Below are positions 20,348 to 26,753 of a stretch of 26,753 nucleotides of DNA, one piece after another. Both the position numbers and the translations under genes were made by a program. The stretch's first letter is position 1, and every line of letters starts with the position of its first letter. The DNA comes from Prevotellaceae bacterium UBA1720. Its GTDB lineage: Bacteria; Bacteroidota; Bacteroidia; Bacteroidales; Bacteroidaceae. The notes under the pieces are model-generated. The model was not told the DNA's origin, did no database searches, and was given only the letters and a program-made list of their open reading frames with translations. Where the stretch lies: positions 1,411-28,163 of the forward strand of contig DCIS01000187.1 of the NCBI GenBank assembly GCA_002317475.1. The letters run 5' to 3'.

Positions 20348-22924
20348 TTAATTGCGCTTACAAGGAGATTCATTGCCAAAGAGGAAAGAGGGCTTGTATC
20401 CACCCAAGTCGATAATAATCTTTTCCAGGATAACTCCCGGATCCAAAGGCTTGATGATGAGGTTCTTAGTACCGGCTGCACCCACCTTAATATGTACCGT
20501 CATATCGACGATACGACTGGCTACGGTAGGATACATGATACGGTACACATTCTCGGGGTCTTCGTTCAGTTCGCCATTGAAGTTGACCTCCACAGCCTCC
20601 TGCCCCTCAAAACCTACAGTATAACGATGACCTTCAACGCGTTGGAAAGCCAGGGTAGAGGCAGTGATTATATGTACATCTACCTCGTCATGCCCAGTAG
20701 GAATCACTAAACGGTAAGCCACACTACTTCCCTTGACATCGCTGGTGTAGGGTTGCACGGAGATACCGCTGCGCGTACGACCCATGAAGGGGATCAGTGT
20801 CCATTGGCCCTCTGCGGAGTTCTCCTTGGAATAGTAATGCTCGGCATCCATAGCCACATAACCATCAGATGGGGTGAAGATGTACTTGCCCGTCATCTCT
20901 TCTACGTTCTCAAAGCGTGACACTGTGGGGCACTTGTCGGCAGGGAAACGGTCGTCCCACATGGTATAACCGATATGCTTCTGAATCATCATGCCGTTCC
21001 ACTTACCACCCGACATCTCCTTGTTGTAAACATTGCAGAGCACCTTGTCGCGTGCAAAAGCCTCCTCTACACGGTCTGCCCAGATGTTTGCCTCGGGGTT
21101 ACCCTCCTTGTAGAGCTTCTGGTTCATAGCATGCGCATAATACATCTGGTATACATTGCCCAGAGCCTGGATGGGGAAAAGGATGGCCTGTGAATAGGCA
21201 TCGCGGTATTCGGTGGGTAGTGTCATATATTGACGCAAAGCCTCTGTTTCCAGACGCATGAATTCATCTGCCACCTGCTTCCATTCGCCGGTCTCCACAT
21301 TGTAGATCTTAGCGTCGAGCATCTCAGCTGTAACGCGACCTGCATACTGACTGTAGAGGTTGAGGATGCGCGCTGCCTCTTTGGCCTGACTCTCACCAAA
21401 CTGCTGAGCGCACCATTCGCGAGGCTGTTCCAGGAGGTTAGTTGCATTGTAACGAGTGGGGTACCATGCCATCTCCATGAAGAGCGAGATGGGATACTCC
21501 ATGGGTTTTAGGTCGCCCACATTAAGCACCCAGAGTTTGTCCACACCATACTGATAGGTCAAGGAGAGTTGATCCCACATGTGTTGTATAGGAGTGATAT
21601 TCAACCACTTGCTATTACGAGGTGCACCCACATAGTCCACATGATAGTACATACCGAATCCACCATTGTGGTTCCTGCGCTCCTCTGCAGATGGCAGACG
21701 GCGGATGTCGCCCCAGTTATCGTCACTGAAGAGGATGATGGCGTCATCGGGTACTTTCAGACCCTTGTCGTAGTAACGCTGCACCTCTTTATATAATGCC
21801 CATACCTGCTGGCGTTCCTTGGCCGGTCTGCCCGTCTCCTTGGCAATAATCTCGCGCTGGTTCTTCACAATCTTCTCCAGCAACTTGATGGTTGCCTGGT
21901 CGTTGTCCACAAATTCATCATCGTGACCCTCTTTGGCTCCCATGGCAGCATCACCATCCCCACGCATCCCAATCGTCACGAGGTCCTCGTTATCCTTGGA
22001 TCGCAGAATACCCTCACGGAAGAACTGATCCAGCACCTTTTGGTTGGTCACATAGTCCCACTCCCCATATTCACGACGGTGGCGAGCCCATTCCTGGTGG
22101 TTACGCGCCATGGGTTCGTGATGACTGGTTCCCATGATTACACCCATTTCGCTGGCTGTCTGTGAGTTGAGAGGATCGTCAGCATAGAACGACCAGCTCC
22201 ACATGGCAGGCCACATAAAGTTACCTCGCAGACGAAGGATGAGTTCGAAGCAACGTGCATAGAACTTATGTCCACCATAGTTCGTACCAAAGGTATTCTT
22301 GACCCAAGTGGTGAGGCAGGGAGCTTCATCGTTGAGAAAGATACCACGATAACGCACACCGGGTTCGCCTGCCGTATAGCAACCTTTGGCTATGGAGAGG
22401 TTCTCTTGGTGCATCACGGGAACATCCATCCAGTCATACCAGGGCGAAACACCTATCTGTTCGGACAACTCATAGATTCCATAGATAGTTCCTCGCATGT
22501 CGCTACCAGCAATGACCAATGCTTCTTCCACTCCGGGGAGGGGATTATCGATCGTGGTCATCAGGTATTTCTCCACCTTGCCATTCAATGCCGCAGCATC
22601 CAATTTGCCTGCCTTGACGATCTTTTGAATATAGGTACTTTGCAAAGAACCCACGATGATACACTTTCCTTGTGGTGTCTCATTCAGCAATTGTGCTTTT
22701 TTCCCACACACGCGTTCAAAGTCGACTTGCAGATTCTGGGCAGCAATCTGCACACCCTTCAGTTCGTCCTCAGCCATGAGAATCTTGGCGGGCGTTGCAC
22801 GTTCTATCAAAGTAAAACGCCCCTCGCCTATAGCAGATGTGGTGATGCCTTTATGATCCTTGGCACTGGCCACATTACCCAACACCAATAGGCAAAACGC
22901 TAAAACAACAAATAAATGTCTCAT
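20348..22924 (-). CDS. GH115 xylan alpha-1,2-glucuronidase (second copy)
   Basis: 858 residues from the ATG at 22924, chosen because it begins with a clean signal peptide (MRHLFVVLAFCLLVLGNVASA). Starts at 22951 or 22957 would add 9 or 11 residues. It has the same GH115 architecture as the 13286 gene: GTIYGIYELSEQIGVSPWYDWMDVP, YRGIFLNDEAP, NFMWPAMWSWSFYADDPLNSQTASEMG, MGTSHHEP, IGMRGDGDAAMG and SDDNWGDIRR. The C-terminal beta domains end in DPGVILEKIIIDLGGYKPSFLFGNESP. It is only distantly similar to the other copy (for example TASEMGV versus VADEMGI), so it is an old paralogue that probably has a different preference for glucuronic acid position or side-chain context. It follows the beta-helix gene closely. 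Confidence 0.91.
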   Translation of the reverse strand: MRHLFVVLAFCLLVLGNVASAKDHKGITTSAIGEGRFTLIERATPAKILMAEDELKGVQIAAQNLQVDFERVCGKKAQLLNETPQGKCIIVGSLQSTYIQKIVKAGKLDAAALNGKVEKYLMTTIDNPLPGVEEALVIAGSDMRGTIYGIYELSEQIGVSPWYDWMDVPVMHQENLSIAKGCYTAGEPGVRYRGIFLNDEAPCLTTWVKNTFGTNYGGHKFYARCFELILRLRGNFMWPAMWSWSFYADDPLNSQTASEMGVIMGTSHHEPMARNHQEWARHRREYGEWDYVTNQKVLDQFFREGILRSKDNEDLVTIGMRGDGDAAMGAKEGHDDEFVDNDQATIKLLEKIVKNQREIIAKETGRPAKERQQVWALYKEVQRYYDKGLKVPDDAIILFSDDNWGDIRRLPSAEERRNHNGGFGMYYHVDYVGAPRNSKWLNITPIQHMWDQLSLTYQYGVDKLWVLNVGDLKPMEYPISLFMEMAWYPTRYNATNLLEQPREWCAQQFGESQAKEAARILNLYSQYAGRVTAEMLDAKIYNVETGEWKQVADEFMRLETEALRQYMTLPTEYRDAYSQAILFPIQALGNVYQMYYAHAMNQKLYKEGNPEANIWADRVEEAFARDKVLCNVYNKEMSGGKWNGMMIQKHIGYTMWDDRFPADKCPTVSRFENVEEMTGKYIFTPSDGYVAMDAEHYYSKENSAEGQWTLIPFMGRTRSGISVQPYTSDVKGSSVAYRLVIPTGHDEVDVHIITASTLAFQRVEGHRYTVGFEGQEAVEVNFNGELNEDPENVYRIMYPTVASRIVDMTVHIKVGAAGTKNLIIKPLDPGVILEKIIIDLGGYKPSFLFGNESPCKRN

Positions 22925-22969
22925 AAATATCAAAGATTTTAGATTGTTCATCGTCATAAATTCAAATCA

Positions 22970-25291
22970 CTAATGGTTTTTCATTATGACCTTTTGTTTG
23001 ATCACAGTGCCGTCACTCATGCGAGTTTGACGGATGGTAATTCCATTTTCAACAGGTCTGCTAATCCGTACTCCCGAGAGGTTATAGAGTTCAACAGATA
23101 CTACCTTTGCATTCTCCACAGAAGCCATAACAATAGGGGTAACATCCTCACCCATGCCCTCAGGAATAGTGCCTTGACAACTGAGCAATAGTTTGTCCAA
23201 CTTAGCTCCATCTTCTCTAAAACCGATGTGCAAAGTATGTTCGCCCTCCAGCATGGTATATGTACGTGGACATTGATTCCATTGCCACTGCGATGAGGTT
23301 GGGATACCATTCCATGATGACCACTCCTCGTTGTCCAATCTAATCCAGAAAGAATCATCATTGGTATTGGCACAGATGGTTCTCATCCACAATATATAAG
23401 TCGTTGGGCGAGTGACCTCAAACCTAATGCTGACCCATCCTTTCTTATCTGCAGGAGCACTGTCATTGCTATTATTGCCACTTTTCACCGTCACATATTT
23501 ACCGCCCGAGGCTTTCTTGTCCGTCAAGGTTTGCCACAACGAGCCCACCGTTCCATTTTCCGCCTCCAAGTAGATATCTGAATGCAGCAATGACTCACGT
23601 TCTACAAGTGTGATGAGTTTGAACGCAGTATAGCTTCTACCTTCAAAAGGTGTATTATCAACCCCACAAAGACGCAGGAGTAACAATTTGCTGAATTCAG
23701 ACTCTTCACCCACAAAACGAATGGTCGTCTGCTTTTTTACTTCTCCAGGCAGGAAGGTCATCACAGTATCAGCTAACTCATAATCAACAACTTCACGCAT
23801 ATCACCTGCTACAGGTATCAGTTTGATGCACACCTCCTTTGTGGCAGCTTTTTCCAATCGAATAGTAATAGTATGCTCTTCTCCTCTGACCGCCTCCGTC
23901 ACCAATTCTTCTATATAAGGTTGAATACCACTGACTGTTCTTTCAAGATCACATCCCATATCGCAGAAGGCATAGATAGGATAGGCTCCCATGTCCAGAC
24001 CATCTTCACCACTACCAATACATACACTACCATCCTTCAGCATATAATCAGAAGGACTACTCTTCATTGCAACAAAACCTGGCACACCACTCGAGAGGGC
24101 ACCAGTCTCCCCTTCATTACGAGCAAAGGCTGAGGGTGATATAGCTTTCCCTTTATACTGGATACAGGTAGATTTGGTAGTTGATCGCCAGAAGTTGTTA
24201 CGGAAATAATTGTTGCCATAATGACAAGCAGAGTCTGTCATGATCAAACAGTAATCCGTTGGTGCATAGACAATATTGTTGCGCACTTCATTGTGCTTGG
24301 ATTTATGCAGATAGATACCATTTTTGCACTTATAAGCTACATTATTAATATAACGCGAGTCAAAACTCCAATTGGTTCCAGCGTAAAGAGCTGATCGATA
24401 GCCAGACTCTTGCATATTGATGGCTACATTCTCCTGAAACCAATTGGCTGCACATCTGGATTCATTGAACACCAGTCTCTGTCCGCCGTTACCGAAATTG
24501 CGTATAATCAAATTTCTGCTACCATCTCTGTCCAACCAAATACCGTCCTGCCCACCGGTGATATGATTGAAGCACATCACATTGTTTCCAAAGCTGGTAT
24601 CAGACCCCGTGATTGAACTTGAAAACTTGTAACCACCAGTATCCCAACTACGTTTCTTTCCTTTGAGGTCTACAAAGGTGTTTCCGCTAATCAGATTATT
24701 CTTAGTGTTTTGTCCAACAAGATTTACCGCATCACCGTATATCTTCTCAAAATAGCAATTGCTTACCACGCAATACTGAGAGTTATTCATAGTAATCATA
24801 GACACACCATCCGACGAGGTTGCAATTTCCTCATGGCCATTTGCAATAATCTTACAACCTGTCACCACACAATGTGTGGCACGTTTCAGGTTGATACACG
24901 ACTTCAAGTATTTCATTCCCTTAAATGTTATTCCCTGCAGCCAAATATGACCGAGGTCAGTGAGATTGAAGATATCACTCTCCTCGTCGGTCAAAGTATT
25001 ACTATCCTTCGTAATGATTACTTCTCCAGTTCCCGGCCAAGGACAGAACACAATGATTTTGCTTTCCGTTCCTGAAGTCTTTGGTTTGATGTTCATTTCG
25101 CAGTATTCACCACCTGCAATAAACACAGTATCACCAGCCGAAACCATGCTGGCAGCTTTGGATATCTTTCCGTAAGGGGATGCAATCGTTCCACTTCCAC
25201 TACCGCCAATAGCCACATAATAGTTTTTGGAATGTATCTTCAAACACAATCCAACATAAACAAGTAGAAAAATAAATAGACCTTTCTTCAT
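22970..25291 (-). CDS. Secreted parallel beta-helix protein with Calx-beta-like, CBM-like and C-terminal tail domains
   Basis: 773 residues. Signal peptide MKKGLFIFLLVYVGLCLKIHS. Residues about 24-430 carry the right-handed parallel beta-helix pattern of polysaccharide lyases and some hydrolases (YYVAIGGSGSGTIASPYGKISKA, then repeated coils such as NLISGNTFVDLKG, NLIIRNFGNG, NEVRNNIVYAP). Residues about 465-560 look like a Calx-beta or fibronectin-like domain, about 580-705 like a carbohydrate-binding sandwich (EAENGTVGS...YILWMRTI...GEHTLHIGFREDG), and the end is the sorting-type tail (VELYNLSGVRISRP...KQKVIM). Catalytic residues could not be assigned. Its start overlaps the stop of the upstream gene by ATGA, so they are translationally coupled. 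A lyase or hydrolase acting on a xylan side chain is plausible but not shown. Confidence 0.7.
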   Translation of the reverse strand: MKKGLFIFLLVYVGLCLKIHSKNYYVAIGGSGSGTIASPYGKISKAASMVSAGDTVFIAGGEYCEMNIKPKTSGTESKIIVFCPWPGTGEVIITKDSNTLTDEESDIFNLTDLGHIWLQGITFKGMKYLKSCINLKRATHCVVTGCKIIANGHEEIATSSDGVSMITMNNSQYCVVSNCYFEKIYGDAVNLVGQNTKNNLISGNTFVDLKGKKRSWDTGGYKFSSSITGSDTSFGNNVMCFNHITGGQDGIWLDRDGSRNLIIRNFGNGGQRLVFNESRCAANWFQENVAINMQESGYRSALYAGTNWSFDSRYINNVAYKCKNGIYLHKSKHNEVRNNIVYAPTDYCLIMTDSACHYGNNYFRNNFWRSTTKSTCIQYKGKAISPSAFARNEGETGALSSGVPGFVAMKSSPSDYMLKDGSVCIGSGEDGLDMGAYPIYAFCDMGCDLERTVSGIQPYIEELVTEAVRGEEHTITIRLEKAATKEVCIKLIPVAGDMREVVDYELADTVMTFLPGEVKKQTTIRFVGEESEFSKLLLLRLCGVDNTPFEGRSYTAFKLITLVERESLLHSDIYLEAENGTVGSLWQTLTDKKASGGKYVTVKSGNNSNDSAPADKKGWVSIRFEVTRPTTYILWMRTICANTNDDSFWIRLDNEEWSSWNGIPTSSQWQWNQCPRTYTMLEGEHTLHIGFREDGAKLDKLLLSCQGTIPEGMGEDVTPIVMASVENAKVVSVELYNLSGVRISRPVENGITIRQTRMSDGTVIKQKVIMKNH

Positions 25292-26753
25292 CTTTTCAGT
25301 ATTTTTTTAGTCTTGCCGTCACTGGTGCGGATGATGTTGACACCGCGTGATAGTGTGGCACGACGCTCACCGCCCAGACCATAGATGGCCGTACTCTGCG
25401 TGCCATCAGCCTCGGTAATGGTGATACCATCCACCGTGTTTACTCCCTTTGCAAAGGTAGGTTTCAGGGTGACTATGTCGTCGGGCATGACGAAGGACAG
25501 CAGGGTGTTGCCATTCTCTAAGGTCTCGAGGTTGATCTTGGTGCCCATGGTGAAATTCACACCATTGACCACAGCTAGTTCCTTCAGTCCGTAACCCTTG
25601 TTGGCTGTAACCTCGACATACACGGTGTCACCCTCAGCAGCCTCACTGACAAGAGGGGTAAGCGAACCATAATTAGCCTTGCGAACGAAGATCTCGTATT
25701 GCTCGGGCTGAGTGCCAGCAGGAGTGTAGATAATCTGGTCGAGGTAGGCAGTAAGTCCACCTGTGTTGGTGATCAGCAAGTTGTTCTTGCCAGCCTTCAG
25801 CGTAACATCAAAACTCACCTTCTTCCACTCGTTCACGTCTGTTTTCTCCAGGCTGATAACGGTGCCCTTGCTATTTACTGTTGCCTTCATCTTCCCAGCT
25901 TTCGTACTGTTAGTATAACGAATGGTGATGGTGTAATCGCCCTGCTGATCATCACGTAGGGTCAACTGATGACGCAGTGTACCACCGGTATTGCTACCCA
26001 TCTCCATGAATCCGTTGCCTGAATGACCTCTTACGTTGGGATGTGAATTGTATGGACCCGTGACACACGATTTGATGTTCTTGTAATCCATATCCTCAGC
26101 CTCGATGATGATAGGACCGTTGTAGAGAGCGGGCTTCACGGGCAAGGGAAGGCTGGCCAGAGCGGGACCATCGGTCTTGCGGTCAGTGGCAGTTCCTGCA
26201 CAGTTGATACTGACGCTGACACCACCCATGTGTTTGACAGTCAGGGTGTAGGTTCCCGTTTCCGCATCCCACTTCTGTGAAGCCGTAGCCGTAGCCAGCA
26301 GACCTTTCTTCAGCGTGTATGAAGGTTGTTCCGTTGCACCGTTGATGGTGATGGTCTCTGCCACAACGGTGGTAGTGTCGGTACGGTAATTGTTCAGATA
26401 GAAATCAATATGGTCGCTATACTCACGAACGATGCCACTGCCCAGTTTGCCTAAAGTCAATGTCAACGAATCGCATGTATTGTAGAGCAAAGGTACGATG
26501 CCTGTGGCAGACTTTTTCCCATTGAGATAGGTGTATGGGGTATAAGTGACGAGCTGATTCTGCACACGTGAAACGAAGAGGTCTCCCTTTGACATTTCAG
26601 GGTAGTACTTGTTGTACAAGGCCAGTTTCTTAGACTCTGTCGACCAGTTGCTCTTCGCTGTAGCACGTGCTATCTTCTGAGGGATAGCCTTGGACTTTTC
26701 GTCATTCATCTCGACACACAAAGGGATTGTGCGATAACGACCTGTACGTTTGA
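25288..26753 (-). CDS. C-terminal part of a secreted glycoside hydrolase (GH98-like?) with CBM6/35 and tail
   Basis: The frame enters from the right window edge (in-frame KRTGRYRTIPLCVEMNDEKS precedes the first internal Met), so about 487 residues of the carboxyl end are seen. The first 120 (LFVSRVQNQLVTYTPYTYLNGK..., DHIDFYLNNYRTD) resemble my memory of the GH98 C-terminal domain; this is tentative. GH98 includes endo-xylanases of Bacteroides ovatus, which would fit the locus. Next come a CBM6/35 module (IIIEAEDMDYKNI..., YLDQIIYTP), an InlB-like bacterial repeat domain (YEIFVRKANYGSLTPLVSEA...) and the tail YGLGGERRATLSRGVNII...KKILKR. It is the first gene seen of the leftward cluster and is coupled by ATGA to the beta-helix gene. 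Confidence 0.7.
   Translation of the reverse strand, partial: KRTGRYRTIPLCVEMNDEKSKAIPQKIARATAKSNWSTESKKLALYNKYYPEMSKGDLFVSRVQNQLVTYTPYTYLNGKKSATGIVPLLYNTCDSLTLTLGKLGSGIVREYSDHIDFYLNNYRTDTTTVVAETITINGATEQPSYTLKKGLLATATASQKWDAETGTYTLTVKHMGGVSVSINCAGTATDRKTDGPALASLPLPVKPALYNGPIIIEAEDMDYKNIKSCVTGPYNSHPNVRGHSGNGFMEMGSNTGGTLRHQLTLRDDQQGDYTITIRYTNSTKAGKMKATVNSKGTVISLEKTDVNEWKKVSFDVTLKAGKNNLLITNTGGLTAYLDQIIYTPAGTQPEQYEIFVRKANYGSLTPLVSEAAEGDTVYVEVTANKGYGLKELAVVNGVNFTMGTKINLETLENGNTLLSFVMPDDIVTLKPTFAKGVNTVDGITITEADGTQSTAIYGLGGERRATLSRGVNIIRTSDGKTKKILKR
25396..25707 (-). repeat. 312-bp repeat, copy 2 (partner at 19669-19980)
   Basis: Same orientation as copy 1 and one mismatch in 312 bases. The two copies lie about 5.7 kb apart and are direct repeats, so recombination between them could delete the beta-helix and second GH115 genes. 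Confidence 0.9.

Overview
The window looks like a member of the Bacteroidota, most probably Prevotella or a close relative. Promoters follow the Bacteroidota pattern (TTG, about 20 nt, then TAnnTTTG). Start codons mostly lack strong Shine-Dalgarno sequences. A PF14905-type outer-membrane barrel is present, and secreted proteins carry the C-terminal 'YxLxGxR...GINI...DGKxxKV' tail common in Prevotella. The encoded enzymes are those of a xylan-degrading gut or rumen bacterium. No rRNA, tRNA, CRISPR array or insertion sequence was seen.

Layout. (1) 1-5.3 kb, minus strand: the 5' part of an acyltransferase-3 gene cut by the window edge, an 11-bp phased repeat array, then an apparent operon read right to left. 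It holds a small HExxH protein, an ABC-F ATPase, a BASS-family transporter and an outer-membrane barrel. (2) 5.3-6.9 kb, plus strand: a tyrosine-rich lipoprotein and a TtcA-like tRNA thiolase. (3) 6.9-11.7 kb, minus strand: a replicon-maintenance module. It has a Rep_3-family initiator with a DnaA-domain-I-like C-terminal extension, an iteron-rich origin, a ribbon-helix-helix partition partner, a ParA ATPase, and a very AT-rich tract phased at 10 bp. (4) 11.7-12.4 kb: a repeat-rich intergenic stretch with a 29-bp inverted repeat of heptamers, 10-bp-spaced GCACCA repeats, and a second 11-bp phased array that is an inverted relative of the one near 0.45 kb. (5) 12.4-13.2 kb: a lone CheR-type methyltransferase. 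(6) 13.2-26.75 kb, minus strand: a xylan-utilisation cluster with two GH115 alpha-glucuronidases, a CE1-like esterase, a GH43 enzyme, a parallel beta-helix protein, a CBM-bearing enzyme C-terminus cut by the window edge (possibly GH98), and a decayed chimeric gene between GH115 and GH43.

How the parts work together. The Rep protein probably binds about 22-bp iterons. Thirteen copies lie in the 1.3 kb upstream of rep. They include four tandem plus-strand and four tandem minus-strand copies that converge on about 150 bp of AT-rich DNA, which has the shape of a replication origin. Three more copies lie 5-6 kb away, one of them inside a coding sequence. ParA and its partner would segregate the replicon. 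This could be the origin of a secondary chromosome (several Prevotella have two) or an integrated plasmid; the window alone does not decide. The xylan cluster would remove (methyl)glucuronic acid, acyl or feruloyl groups and arabinose or xylose decorations from glucuronoarabinoxylan.

Most novel items: the Rep_3/DnaA_N-like fusion initiator with its convergent iteron origin and remote iterons; the paired inverted 11-bp arrays; and a pseudogene that appears to fuse a signal-peptide start, a GH115 fragment and a CBM tail.
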